A stretch of 64,000 nt of DNA from Paenibacillus yonginensis (lineage in GTDB: Bacteria > Bacillota > Bacilli > Paenibacillales > Paenibacillaceae), in the NCBI RefSeq assembly GCF_001685395.1, contig NZ_CP014167.1:2547501-2611500 (forward strand), in the 5' to 3' direction. The translations under genes were made by a program, and so were the position numbers. The notes under the pieces were generated by a model that saw only the letters and a list, made by a program, of their open reading frames with translations, was not told the origin of the DNA and did not search any database. This document shows, in pieces, positions 36,742 to 46,215 of this stretch. Positions within the stretch are counted from its first letter, which is position 1; every line of letters starts with the position of its first letter.

Positions 36742-37575
36742 ATGCAGACGCGGATTCACCGCAGGTTCGTCTTCACTCCAGCCGGAGAGCAGGCGCTCCC
36801 CCTTCAGGTAGAAAGCGTAGGGTTCAATCCTGGACAAGAAGAAATTGTACGCCCCTCCGGTTATCCGCTTTACCACTGGATACAAACCGTGGAAGGCGAG
36901 GGGCTGCTTACGGTCGGGCAAAGCGATTACCTGCTCCCGCCAAACAGCGGGATGCTGCTGTTTCCGGATGAAGCTCATCTGTACCGCGCGGAAAGCTCCA
37001 CCTGGAACACGCTTTATCTCACCTTCGGCGGACCGGCTGCAGCCGAAATCGTCCAAGCCTTCGGCATCCGCGAATCGGCCTTCTTCAGCTGGGAGCCAAA
37101 CGCCGGATTGCCTGATCTGCTTTGGGCTATGCTGGAGCGGCTTGAAGCCGGGGAAGACGCGTTTGGGCTGGATGCATCCTCCGATACCTACCGATTTGTC
37201 GGCTTGCTCAGCAAATTTGGTGCGCTGCACCATAACAAGGCCATCACCCGCAACCTGGAGAAGCTGCAGCCGCTGCTCAAATGGATGGATGACCACCTTG
37301 CCAATCCCGAGGTTGGACTTGCGGATTTCGGAGCCGTACTGGGCGTATCGGGCCGCCATTTAAACAGCCTGTTCCGCGAAACCTTTGGCATTGCCCCTTA
37401 CGCCTATTTCCTTCAGGTCCGGCTGCGCAAAGCCAAGGAACTGCTGGCCGCCAGCCGCGGCAGCACGGTCAGTGAAATTGCCGCAGCGACCGGCTTTCGC
37501 GATCCCAGCCATTTCGTCGCCACCTTCCGGAAAGCCGCAGGCATGACGCCTGATCAGTTTCGGAAGCTGCATTAA
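36742..37575 (+). CDS. AraC family transcriptional regulator
   Basis: The 277-residue protein has an N-terminal cupin-like sugar-binding domain ([28 protein letters not shown]). Two C-terminal HTH motifs follow ([20 protein letters not shown] and [20 protein letters not shown]). It is divergent from the GH42 gene, with the promoters of both in the 130-bp gap, so it probably controls that gene. Its end overlaps the end of the convergent fucosidase gene by 4 nt. Confidence 0.9.
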   Translation: MQTRIHRRFVFTPAGEQALPLQVESVGFNPGQEEIVRPSGYPLYHWIQTVEGEGLLTVGQSDYLLPPNSGMLLFPDEAHLYRAESSTWNTLYLTFGGPAAAEIVQAFGIRESAFFSWEPNAGLPDLLWAMLERLEAGEDAFGLDASSDTYRFVGLLSKFGALHHNKAITRNLEKLQPLLKWMDDHLANPEVGLADFGAVLGVSGRHLNSLFRETFGIAPYAYFLQVRLRKAKELLAASRGSTVSEIAAATGFRDPSHFVATFRKAAGMTPDQFRKLH

Positions 37576-40007
37576 ACAGGTTTGATCAAGTAGACAGATC
37601 CCGCCCGGGTTTCAAACCGGAGCTCCTTCACGGATGAAACCGCTCCGCCCGCATCAGCTCCTTGTACTTCGCTTGGCGGGAATGAAACAGGCGCTTCCCC
37701 TCCGGTTAAGTCCGTTCCTGCAGCGGCCGTTATCGTCAAAGCTTCGGTGCTGCGAATCCGGCAGATGCCGGAGCGGTCGGCCTTGATAGAAGCCTGAGTC
37801 AGCTTCCCGCCGGCCCATTCCAGATCGACCGTATAACCGCCGCGTGCTCTAAGACCGGCAGCACGGCCCTTCTCCCATGCCCGAGGCAGGGACGGCAGCA
37901 GATGGATGCAGCCAGAATGGCTTTGCAGCAGCATTTCAGCCATACCTGCGCTGCCTCCGAAATTGCCGTCAATTTGAAACGGCGGGTGCTCGTCAAACAG
38001 GTTGGGATATGTGGAGCGGGACAGCAGCGTTCTTACGAAGCCGTAAGCCTTCTCTCCATCCTTCAGCCTTGCGTACAGATTGATCAGCCAAGCGCAGCTC
38101 CAGCCCGTATGTCCGCCTCCCCGCTCAACCCGGCTGTCCAGCGAGCGCTTGGCCGCCGCGGCAAACTCCGGCGTTGTCTCCAGGGTGATCGAGTCGCCCG
38201 GATACAAGCCATAAAGATGCGAAACATGACGATGCCCGGGTTCGGCTTCTGCAAAATCTTCGCTCCATTCGCGAAGACGGCCGTCCGGGCCGATACCCGG
38301 CACAGCCAGTCGCCCCGCCGCCTGCCGGATCTCCTCCAGCCAAGCATCCCGGACATCCAGGATGTTCGCGGCTTGCTGGCAGGCCTGAAACAGCTCCGCA
38401 ATCAAGGCCATGTCCATGGCAGTCCCTGCGGATACGCTGCAGGCCTCCCCTTCCCCGGTCAGAAATTGATTCTCGGGAGATGTCGAGGGCGCCGTCGTCA
38501 ATCGTCCATCCGGGCCTTCGACCAGCCAATCGAGCGCAAACAGCGCCGCCCCTTTCATCAGCGGAAAAGCCGTGCTCTGCAAATAGTCTTCATCCGGCTG
38601 AAACTGATAATGCTCCCACAAATGACGGCAAAGCCAAATCCCGCCCATCGGCCAGAAGGCCCAGCTGGAGTCGCCGTCCGAAGGACCGGATGAACGCCAG
38701 AGATCCACATTATGATGGGCCGTCCAGCCCCGTGCTCCATAATGGATACGGGCCGTTCTTGCTCCGGTCACGCTGAGATCCTGAATCAGGTCCAGCAGCG
38801 GCTCGTGGCATTCGCTCAAATTGGCGGTTTCCGCATGCCAGTAATTCATTTCCGTGTTGATATTCGTCGTGTAATTGCTGTTCCACGGGGGCTGCATATG
38901 CGGATTCCAAATACCCTGCAGGTTTGCCGCCTGCGTGCCCGGTCTTGAACTGCCCATCAGCAGGTATCGCCCATATTGAAAATAAAGCGCCTCCAGCTGC
39001 GGGTCCCTGCCACCTTCACGATAGCGGACAAGCCGCTGATCTGTGGGCAGCTGCTCCGCTTCCGGCTGCGCCCCCAGGTCCAGCGTCACCCGGCGGAACA
39101 ACCGGCGATGGTCTTCCAGATGACGCTGCAGCAGCGAGCCCTCTCCCAGCTCCGCTGCACTTCGCAGCGTTTCCGCATTCCGCAGCGCCCATTCCGGATT
39201 CTTGCCGGGCTCACGGTCAAATCCGGCAAAGCTGGTTTCGGCAGCAAGCAGCAGCGTCACTTTTGAGGCTCCGGCGATATAAAGGCTTCCGTCCTCCGTC
39301 ACCACTGCCGTCCCTGCGTCCAGAACAGCCTGCACCCGGACCTCAAAAGACATGCCTAACCCCTCTTCGTACAGCACCGACTGCGGATGGTTCCCGAGAT
39401 AGTTGTCGGCTATATGGCTGGGAGCCCTGCCGTTCATGAGCAAATGCCCCCCGGCCCCTTCCCGGCAGCTGTGCGGCAGCGGTGAATCAAGCAGCACCTT
39501 CAGCTCGAACGGCTCTACGCTTTCCGACTTCACCTGCACGACCATCACCTGGTCTTCGGCGCTCACCCAGATATCGCGTGTATACCTTTTGCCGTCCAGC
39601 TCGTACAACGTTCTGGCGATTCCGCTGTCCAGGTCCAGTTCTCTGGAATAGCTTGATCCCGGCTGAATCCCGTCGTCAGCGTTCGGATGCTCCAGGTACA
39701 AGTTGCCCGCCGGCAGATAGGATTCCGTACGCCAGCCCAGCATGTGCCGGTTCATCAGCTCTTCCGCCTGTTTGTATTCCCCGGAGAAAATAAGCTCCCG
39801 CGCCTGCTTCAAATAACGGATCGCCTCGTAATTCGCTTGATCCCGCGGGAATCCCGACCAGAGCGTATCTTCATTCAACGCAACTTTCTCTTTGGCTGCG
39901 CCTCCGTACACCATCCCGCCAATCCGTCCGTTGCCGACGGGGAGAGCTTCCTCCCAACAAGCAGCAGGCCGGTCATAATAAAGTTTCCACTCCTGATTCT
40001 GTGCCAT
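37572..40007 (-). CDS. GH95 alpha-L-fucosidase
   Basis: The 811-residue protein begins [20 protein letters not shown] and has [12 protein letters not shown], the GH95 N-terminal domain. The catalytic (alpha/alpha)6 domain carries [14 protein letters not shown], where Asn382 and Asn384 match the activating Asn pair. [11 protein letters not shown] holds the likely general acid Glu, and [19 protein letters not shown] holds the Asp. GH95 enzymes invert alpha-1,2-fucosyl linkages, as on xyloglucan or fucosyllactose; some members are alpha-galactosidases. No signal peptide is visible. Confidence 0.9.
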   Translation of the reverse strand: MAQNQEWKLYYDRPAACWEEALPVGNGRIGGMVYGGAAKEKVALNEDTLWSGFPRDQANYEAIRYLKQARELIFSGEYKQAEELMNRHMLGWRTESYLPAGNLYLEHPNADDGIQPGSSYSRELDLDSGIARTLYELDGKRYTRDIWVSAEDQVMVVQVKSESVEPFELKVLLDSPLPHSCREGAGGHLLMNGRAPSHIADNYLGNHPQSVLYEEGLGMSFEVRVQAVLDAGTAVVTEDGSLYIAGASKVTLLLAAETSFAGFDREPGKNPEWALRNAETLRSAAELGEGSLLQRHLEDHRRLFRRVTLDLGAQPEAEQLPTDQRLVRYREGGRDPQLEALYFQYGRYLLMGSSRPGTQAANLQGIWNPHMQPPWNSNYTTNINTEMNYWHAETANLSECHEPLLDLIQDLSVTGARTARIHYGARGWTAHHNVDLWRSSGPSDGDSSWAFWPMGGIWLCRHLWEHYQFQPDEDYLQSTAFPLMKGAALFALDWLVEGPDGRLTTAPSTSPENQFLTGEGEACSVSAGTAMDMALIAELFQACQQAANILDVRDAWLEEIRQAAGRLAVPGIGPDGRLREWSEDFAEAEPGHRHVSHLYGLYPGDSITLETTPEFAAAAKRSLDSRVERGGGHTGWSCAWLINLYARLKDGEKAYGFVRTLLSRSTYPNLFDEHPPFQIDGNFGGSAGMAEMLLQSHSGCIHLLPSLPRAWEKGRAAGLRARGGYTVDLEWAGGKLTQASIKADRSGICRIRSTEALTITAAAGTDLTGGEAPVSFPPSEVQGADAGGAVSSVKELRFETRAGSVYLIKPV

Positions 40008-40044
40008 TTGTTGTCTTCACTCCTATCCATCCTTTAGCTGCAGC

Positions 40045-40073
40045 AAAGGCCCGAACCAGAAGGGCGGGCCTTT
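40045..40073 (-). terminator. Hairpin between the binding-protein gene and the fucosidase gene
   Basis: AAAGGCCCG (40045-40053) pairs with CGGGCCTTT (40065-40073). The T run after it is poor, so it may be a partial terminator or an mRNA-stabilising stem. Confidence 0.5.
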
Positions 40074-40120
40074 GACTTGCAGCATCTTCAATTTGATGAA
40101 ACGATAAGCACCGAAAGAAA

Positions 40121-41842
40121 TTATTGAACGTCTTTACCGGTAAAGAGTGCGACTCTCGCTTTCACAAGTTCGGTGTATTCCGCTTCCATTTTCTCTGCGC
40201 CGGCTTTGTTCAGTTCAGCGATAAAACTGTCGTAAACTTTATCAAAGTCAGCCGGTTTTGCCAATACCGCTTCCGGAATCCGTTTGCGGATAATATCCTG
40301 CGTTTTCTGGAAAACCACCTGGTAGTCGCCATCTGTAGGTACCGGCATGTTGAAAAGGGCGCCCCACTCTTTGACAGGAAGATCTTTTTCGCTTGGGAAC
40401 AGGTCTTTCCAGGTTGTTGCATTATAGGCCTTCAAAGCGGCTTTCTCCGGCTCGGAGTAGCTCGCCACGATTTGCTCAGGGAAGTTTGTGGTGTAGTAGT
40501 TGCCTGTGGAATCCTTCACGCCGTCGCCGAAGGTTGGCCCAAATACCCGGTACAAACCAATGCCTGATTCTTTCGCAAAGTTGTTGGCATCGTTAACTTT
40601 TCTGTCTTGAACATCCTGAGGAATGACACGTTGGCCGTTCTCATCAACCGTATAATGTTTGCCTTCAATGCCCCAGTTTCTGAGGACCTGACCTTCATCA
40701 GAAGCAAGCCAGTCGATGAATTTGATCGCGCGGACCGGGTCCTTGCAAGCAGTTGTGATACTGATGCCGTAACCGTCCAGACCTGCGGACTGCAATTCAT
40801 GATCTTGTGTCGTTCCATCCAATTGAACCGGGAAATGCGCGTAAGTGTATTCGTTTTTGCCCGCTGTTTTCAAAGCATTCTCCGCATTTTGGTATTCCCA
40901 TTCCTGGGAGATCAAGCCGAGTACACGGCCGCTTGAAACTTTAGCCTGGTATTGGTCATCTTTTTGTACAAAGGTGTCTTTATCCAGCAGACCTTCGTTG
41001 TACATTTTGTTCAACCAGCGGAAATATTCTTTCTCTTCCGGACGTTTGTAGTGAAGCATAGCTTCGTAAGTTTCAGGATTTACATAATATTCACCATCGT
41101 CAGGTGCGCCGGTAGCGATAAAGGCCGGGTTGGTTACGGTGATCACGATTTTCCAGTCGTCTGCGTTCAACGTCAGCGGAATCGTCGGCTGACCATCGGT
41201 GGTCGGATGTTTGGCCACATATTCCTTCAGCACTTTCTCGTAATCGTCCAGCGTTTTGATTTCCGGATAACCAAGCTCCTCCAGAACCCGCAGCTGTACT
41301 TCAAAGCCGCCAGTTGCATCGAAATACTGGTTATCAACGCCAACGTTTGTCGGAATGGAATAGATAGCTTCATCTTCGTTGCTGTATTTCAAGCGGTTCA
41401 TGCTGTCTTTCATCATTTCTTTAATGTGAGGAGCATATTTGTCGATCAAATCGGTCAAGTCGACCAGAGCGCCTGCATCAACCAGTTTGCCAACTTCACC
41501 TTTAGCAAAAATCAAGTCCGGATACTGGCCGCTCGCCGCCATCAAGGCGATTTTGCTTTGGCCGCCGCCGCTGCCGACATCATATTCAGCATTAATCGTT
41601 ACGCCTGTTTTGGCCGTAATTTCTTTCCCTACATCATCCTGCATATTATTCCAGTTCGGGCTGGTATCCGCCCCGAAGAAACTGAAAGAAACCGGTGAGG
41701 TATCCTCTGCGGAATTGGATGCACTGCCCCCATTTGAAGAAGCATTGCCTGCATTGCTGTTATTTCCGCTTCCGCAGCCGCTTAGCAAAAGTACACCAGC
41801 CAGCGTCAGAACGGCAAGTGATTTAGAATTTCTCCACTTCAT
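40121..41842 (-). CDS. Extracellular solute-binding lipoprotein of a sugar ABC transporter (LplA-like)
   Basis: The signal peptide MKWRNSKSLAVLTLAG ends in the lipobox LLSGC with Cys23. An Asn/Ser-rich linker follows, and then a large family 1 binding protein of about 520 residues (SFFGADTSPNWNN, IALMAASGQYPDLIFAKGE). It would capture oligosaccharides outside the membrane. The size is typical of the Paenibacillus LplA/YtcQ group that goes with two LplB/LplC permeases. No ATPase gene is present; such systems usually share an MsmK-type ATPase encoded elsewhere. Confidence 0.92.
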   Translation of the reverse strand: MKWRNSKSLAVLTLAGVLLLSGCGSGNNSNAGNASSNGGSASNSAEDTSPVSFSFFGADTSPNWNNMQDDVGKEITAKTGVTINAEYDVGSGGGQSKIALMAASGQYPDLIFAKGEVGKLVDAGALVDLTDLIDKYAPHIKEMMKDSMNRLKYSNEDEAIYSIPTNVGVDNQYFDATGGFEVQLRVLEELGYPEIKTLDDYEKVLKEYVAKHPTTDGQPTIPLTLNADDWKIVITVTNPAFIATGAPDDGEYYVNPETYEAMLHYKRPEEKEYFRWLNKMYNEGLLDKDTFVQKDDQYQAKVSSGRVLGLISQEWEYQNAENALKTAGKNEYTYAHFPVQLDGTTQDHELQSAGLDGYGISITTACKDPVRAIKFIDWLASDEGQVLRNWGIEGKHYTVDENGQRVIPQDVQDRKVNDANNFAKESGIGLYRVFGPTFGDGVKDSTGNYYTTNFPEQIVASYSEPEKAALKAYNATTWKDLFPSEKDLPVKEWGALFNMPVPTDGDYQVVFQKTQDIIRKRIPEAVLAKPADFDKVYDSFIAELNKAGAEKMEAEYTELVKARVALFTGKDVQ

Positions 41843-42083
41843 TCTACTTTCCCCCTAGAAAAATTGTACGAAGCTTGTCATTGCTATGAAGCTTATATTG
41901 TATATCAGGCTGACGCCTGGACATACCGCTGTTATCTTTTTTGAACAGCCCGGCAAACGCCAAGCCGCCCGCCAAATGGTGCCGCTTACAAGTAAGGGTT
42001 TACATTAATTCTTAAAAAATTAGTTAACCCAGACCCCTGAAGCCCGGTTAGTCTCTTAACCTAAAAGCTGGTTTGGAATACCC

Positions 42084-42116
42084 GGCCTGCTCCGGAACTC
42101 TCATCCGGAGCAGGCC
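42084..42116 (-). terminator. Strong 12-bp hairpin between permease and binding-protein genes
   Basis: GGCCTGCTCCGG (42084-42095) is perfectly complementary to CCGGAGCAGGCC (42105-42116). No T run follows on the minus strand, so it is more likely a transcript-stabilising or partial stop structure than a full terminator. The rest of the 327-bp gap (41843-42169) is AT-rich and shows no further clear signal. Confidence 0.55.
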
Positions 42117-42169
42117 TGATTCCTTGATTGCTTACTGCTGCTGTCGTTATTTCCGTTAGCCTTGGCAGA

Positions 42170-43084
42170 TTAAGCCTTCACTGCTCCCAGCGTCATCCCG
42201 CCTACAAAATATTTCTGCAGGAAAGGATAAACGACCAGAATCGGAAGGGTGACCACAATGGTAATCGCCATTTTAATCGATTCCGGAGAAACGTTCGCCA
42301 TCTGGTTCGCGAGATCATTGGCATTGGTCATTGCGCTGCCCTGGTTCGTGCTGTCCAAAATTTTCATCAGCTCGTATTGCAGCGTGGTCAAACTAGGTTT
42401 GTTGCCGTTATAGAGATAAGTATCAAACCAGGAATTCCATTGGCCCACCGCCAGGAACAAAGCGATCGTGGCCAGCACCGGTTTACAGAGCGGCAAAATG
42501 ATTTTGTAGTAGATGACGAAATCATTAGCGCCGTCCAGTTTGGCTGATTCCTGCAAGGCATAAGGCAGACCGTCGATGAAAGAGCGGATCACGAAGACGT
42601 TAAACGCGCTCACCAGGCCGGGCAGGACGTAGATGCCGAAGGTGCCGAGCAGGTGCAGGTCGCGCATCAGGATGTAGACCGGAACCATGCCGCCGGAGAA
42701 ATACATCGTCATCGCCAGGAATACCGATACGAAGCGGCGGCTTCGGAAATCCGGCCGGCTCAGCGTGTAAGCCAGCATGGAAGAGCTGATCAGCCCGAGC
42801 AGGGTACCGATGACCGTCCGCAGGATTGAAATTTTAAAGCCTTGAACCAGTGAGGTATAACCAAAAATCGTTTTATAATTTTCCAGCGTAAACTCCCTAG
42901 GCCAGATGTAGATCCCGCCCCGCACCGTGTCGGTCGAATCGTTCAGTGAAATCGCCAGCACGTTCAGGAACGGATACAGCGTGATTACAAGCACCAGGCC
43001 GAGCAAGATGTAGTTGATCACGTCAAACGTCCGCTCGCCTTTGGTTGCATTAAATGCCTTGCTGCTGCTTGCCATACGGTCCAC
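42170..43084 (-). CDS. Carbohydrate ABC transporter permease (LplC/YtcP-like)
   Basis: The 304-residue protein has six TM helices and the EAA loop YALQESAKLDGANDFVIYYKIILPLCKP, the coupling site for the ATPase. The start FDVINYILLGLVLVITLYPF and the end YFVGGMTLGAVKA are typical of the LplC group. It lies 3 bp behind the other permease gene, and the binding-protein gene follows after a spacer with a hairpin. Confidence 0.93.
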   Translation of the reverse strand: MDRMASSSKAFNATKGERTFDVINYILLGLVLVITLYPFLNVLAISLNDSTDTVRGGIYIWPREFTLENYKTIFGYTSLVQGFKISILRTVIGTLLGLISSSMLAYTLSRPDFRSRRFVSVFLAMTMYFSGGMVPVYILMRDLHLLGTFGIYVLPGLVSAFNVFVIRSFIDGLPYALQESAKLDGANDFVIYYKIILPLCKPVLATIALFLAVGQWNSWFDTYLYNGNKPSLTTLQYELMKILDSTNQGSAMTNANDLANQMANVSPESIKMAITIVVTLPILVVYPFLQKYFVGGMTLGAVKA

Positions 43085-43087
43085 CTC

Positions 43088-44155
43088 CTACATGATGCTT
43101 TCTTTCGCGAATTTTTTGAACAAACCGTTAACGGTAAAGAGCAGGATAATGCTGATGACCGAGTTGAACATGCTGATCGCCGTACCATAAGAGAAGTGGG
43201 CGATTTTGATCCCGTAATTCAGAGCGTACAGGTCGAGCACCTGCGAATAATCCGTCACGAGACTGTTGCCGAGGAGCATTTGCTTTTCGAAGCCGATGCT
43301 GAGCAAATGCCCGATCGACATGATGAAGAGAACCATAATCGTAGAGCGGATGCCCGGAATCGTAATGTTCCAGATTTGCCGGAAACGTCCGGCGCCGTCC
43401 ACGCGGGCAGCCTCGTAAAGCTCCTTATCAATGCCGGTAATAGCCGCCAAATAAATGATGGCGTTCCAGCCGGTCTCCTTCCAGACGTCGGAAGCCGTTA
43501 CAATTCCCCAGAACCAGGTTCCTTTAGCCATGAATTGAATCGGTTCATCAATAAGATGAAGCCAGACCAGAAGCTGGTTGATGATGCCGTCCATCGAAAG
43601 CAGATTCGAGATAATGCCCGCCACAACTACCCAGGATACAAAGTGAGGCAGGTAAGAAACGGTCTGCGTGACCCGCTTGAAGGCCATCCCCCGAACCTCA
43701 TTAAGCAGAATCGCAAAAACAATCGGGACGATAAAACCAAAGATCAGTCCCAGTACACTCATCGCCAGCGTGTTTCTCAGCACCAGATAAAACTGGTCGT
43801 CATGGAACAGCCTGACGAAATTATCGAAACCCACCCATTTCTGTTCGCTGAAGGATTTGGCCGGCTTGTAGTTTTGAAAAGCCATCGTCCAGCCCCAGAG
43901 CGGCAGGTAGTTAAAGACAAACAGCCAGATTACAAACGGCAAAGACATCAGGTACAAATATTTTTGCTGGACCACGGTCCGCCAAATTCCGTTTGGTCTC
44001 TTGGGCGGCAGCCCGGTTGCGCTTTCATTTTCAGACAAATTTGAATGCTTTCGGAACCCTTTCCACCTTGATTTCTTGTTCTGTTGTTCACGTTCCGTAG
44101 GCACAGAGGATACGCTTTCATTCGTGGATGCCGAGTTGGCTGTTAGCGTTTCCAT
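43088..44155 (-). CDS. Sugar ABC transporter permease (LplB-like)
   Basis: This is the partner permease, with six TM helices starting at about residue 70 (LYLMSLPFVIWLFVFNYLP) and the EAA loop ELYEAARVDGAGRFRQIWNI. The first 60 residues (METLTANSASTNESV to KRPNG) are a hydrophilic Ser/Lys-rich extension that most LplB proteins lack. The start is nevertheless supported by GGGGGAG 8 nt upstream. It is the first transporter gene and lies 128 bp downstream of the kinase gene. Confidence 0.92.
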   Translation of the reverse strand: METLTANSASTNESVSSVPTEREQQNKKSRWKGFRKHSNLSENESATGLPPKRPNGIWRTVVQQKYLYLMSLPFVIWLFVFNYLPLWGWTMAFQNYKPAKSFSEQKWVGFDNFVRLFHDDQFYLVLRNTLAMSVLGLIFGFIVPIVFAILLNEVRGMAFKRVTQTVSYLPHFVSWVVVAGIISNLLSMDGIINQLLVWLHLIDEPIQFMAKGTWFWGIVTASDVWKETGWNAIIYLAAITGIDKELYEAARVDGAGRFRQIWNITIPGIRSTIMVLFIMSIGHLLSIGFEKQMLLGNSLVTDYSQVLDLYALNYGIKIAHFSYGTAISMFNSVISIILLFTVNGLFKKFAKESIM

Positions 44156-44283
44156 TGCTCTACTCCCCCTCTCTGCTATGCCTTCATTCTAGCTTGTAAG
44201 GGGTTACAGAAATACCCGACAGATTGGAGAAGAAACCATATAAAAATTAGAGATCCATCCACAAAAAAAGGGCCTTTCACCCC

Positions 44284-46062
44284 CTATACCATAGATAAAG
44301 GGATTGAAAAGCTCATCCGTGTTCCCCGCCCATATTCGCTTTCTATGACCAGCCCGCTTCCCTCGCCGTACGACAAGGTCAATCGCTGGTGAACGTTGCG
44401 CAGACCGATACGGTTGTTCTCTTCTTCCGGCCCGGATAGAAGCTCTCTCACTTCCTGCAGCCGCTCCGGCGTCATGCCGCTGCCGTTATCTTCAACGCTC
44501 ACCCGAAGTTCTTCATCCCGAATCGTCAGATTGACGACGACTTTAACCGTTCCGTCCTTGTTCTCCAGTCCATGCACAACGGCATTTTCTACGAGCGGCT
44601 GGACAATCAGGGCAGGCACGCGCAGCCTTGCCGTTTCCGGAGCCACGTTTAATTCGTATTCCAGCCGGTCTTCATAACGAAATCTTTGAATCTCCAGATA
44701 GGAGGAGACCATCTCCGCTTCGTTCTGTAGCGTCGTTTTCTCCCGGCCGATTTCGAGATTTTTGCGCATCAGCTTGCCGAGCAGCCTCACGATGTTGGCC
44801 AGTTCTTTTTCACCCTTCAAATAGGCATTCATCCGAATCGACTCCAGGGCGTTAAATAGAAAATGCGGATTGATTTGGCTGGCCATCATCTTCAGCTTGA
44901 TTTCCCGCTGGGCGATCTCAAGCTGGTTGTTCTGTTCAGTCGTCTCCACGACCTGATTCATCAGCCGGCTGATGCTCTCGACCATATAGTTGAACTGCCT
45001 GGAGAGCTGACCTATTTCATCGCTGCCGTCAATTTGGGAGACTACGTTCAAATTTCCCATCGCCAATTTATTAAAACGCCTGCTGAGCAGCAGAAGCCGT
45101 TTCGTCGTCAAAATGGATACGGTATATACAAAAAAGAGGGCGACCAGCAGCACCAGCGCAATAATCAGGAGTCCTATCAAAGCGACCCTGTTGGCGCCTT
45201 TCACGATGCTCTGCGTTTCGAACAAGGAAATCACCTTTAACCCGTTCACACTGGAGTCCGGATAAATCGAATTGACAACCACGTAGGAATCCCGGTGATT
45301 GATTTCTTTCCGGTAAGTTCCTTTGGCCAGGCTGTTGAGATCGCTGCTGTAACCGATATCCTCCAGCTTTCTGCCGACCATGTCGGCATTTTTGGCTGCG
45401 GCCACGTATCCCTGCTCGTCCACAATCACCGTTTCGAAAGGCTCCTGAATCAGCATCCGGTTTAACTCGGATTGGTTGACCTCAACCACCAACACGCCGA
45501 ACGTGTGATATTCTCGAAAAGGCACCTGTCTTACCAGAGACAAGCGGTTGACGGGCGCGTCCTGCTCCCCTTTCACGTAAAGCCAGTTGATCGCTTTGGT
45601 TGCCATGGCTTTCTTATACCAATACGACTCTTTAGCCGTCGCAGTTAAAGGAATAATTTCCAGATTGTTGACCAAAGTAGGGTTGTCGAAATAAATCTTG
45701 ATGCCGGAAAGTTCACGGTATTGGTTCTTGAAATCCCTGAAGGTGCTGAAGTTCCGGTAAGCAATGGTCAGCTGCAGGTCGCTTTGGTAATTCGTATTGG
45801 CGAGCTGTTCCATCTCTTTATCAAAAAGCAGAAGATCCGAAACGTTAAGCGGCACCTTAAACATCGTCTCCAGCTGCATCGTAATTTTCCCCACGTTATT
45901 GGTGGCCTGCTCAACAGCCCGGTCCAATGTCTGCTGCCTGAAATAGTAGGTCACGACACTGCCTACGATCAGGATCGGGATCATGACAATCAGCACGTAG
46001 GAAACGAGCAGCTTGTGCTTCAGCTTCAAGTTGTTGGTTTTCTGCAGCAGTTTATCTAACAA
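44284..46062 (-). CDS. YesM-type sensor histidine kinase
   Basis: Two TM helices (about residues 17-39 and 285-310) enclose an extracytoplasmic dCache-like sensor. HAMP follows, then the His_kinase motif QINPHFLFNALESIRM with phospho-acceptor His400, and an HATPase domain (QPLVENAVVHGLENKD, VEDNGSGM, GIGLRN-like IGLRNVHQRL). It should sense a sugar, probably through the nearby binding protein, and signal to the YesN-like regulator at 50707..52323. Confidence 0.92.
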   Translation of the reverse strand: MLDKLLQKTNNLKLKHKLLVSYVLIVMIPILIVGSVVTYYFRQQTLDRAVEQATNNVGKITMQLETMFKVPLNVSDLLLFDKEMEQLANTNYQSDLQLTIAYRNFSTFRDFKNQYRELSGIKIYFDNPTLVNNLEIIPLTATAKESYWYKKAMATKAINWLYVKGEQDAPVNRLSLVRQVPFREYHTFGVLVVEVNQSELNRMLIQEPFETVIVDEQGYVAAAKNADMVGRKLEDIGYSSDLNSLAKGTYRKEINHRDSYVVVNSIYPDSSVNGLKVISLFETQSIVKGANRVALIGLLIIALVLLVALFFVYTVSILTTKRLLLLSRRFNKLAMGNLNVVSQIDGSDEIGQLSRQFNYMVESISRLMNQVVETTEQNNQLEIAQREIKLKMMASQINPHFLFNALESIRMNAYLKGEKELANIVRLLGKLMRKNLEIGREKTTLQNEAEMVSSYLEIQRFRYEDRLEYELNVAPETARLRVPALIVQPLVENAVVHGLENKDGTVKVVVNLTIRDEELRVSVEDNGSGMTPERLQEVRELLSGPEEENNRIGLRNVHQRLTLSYGEGSGLVIESEYGRGTRMSFSIPLSMV

Positions 46063-46083
46063 TCCCCATGCCCCCCGCGATCT

Positions 46084-46098
46084 TGAAAAGCGCTTACA
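46084..46098 (-). promoter_or_regulatory. cre-like site upstream of the histidine kinase gene
   Basis: The sequence TGAAAAGCGCTTACA lies 22 bp upstream of the kinase start. It resembles the CcpA box (TGWAANCGNTNWCA) with one extra base in the centre. Confidence 0.35.
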
Positions 46099-46151
46099 TC
46101 ACTCTGTTTCTATTATCATACCATACTGCCTGATGGCTTAGCGGGAAAAAG

Positions 46152-46194
46152 AAACAGCCCCGGGCCCCCTTTCGAGCGGAACAGACCGGGACTT
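46152..46194 (-). terminator. Terminator of the alpha-xylosidase gene
   Basis: On the minus strand AAAAGTCCCGG pairs with CCGGGGCTGTTT, followed by CTTTTT. The stem has mismatches. Confidence 0.5.
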
Positions 46195-46215
46195 TTCTGA
46201 GTTAACAATTATGGA

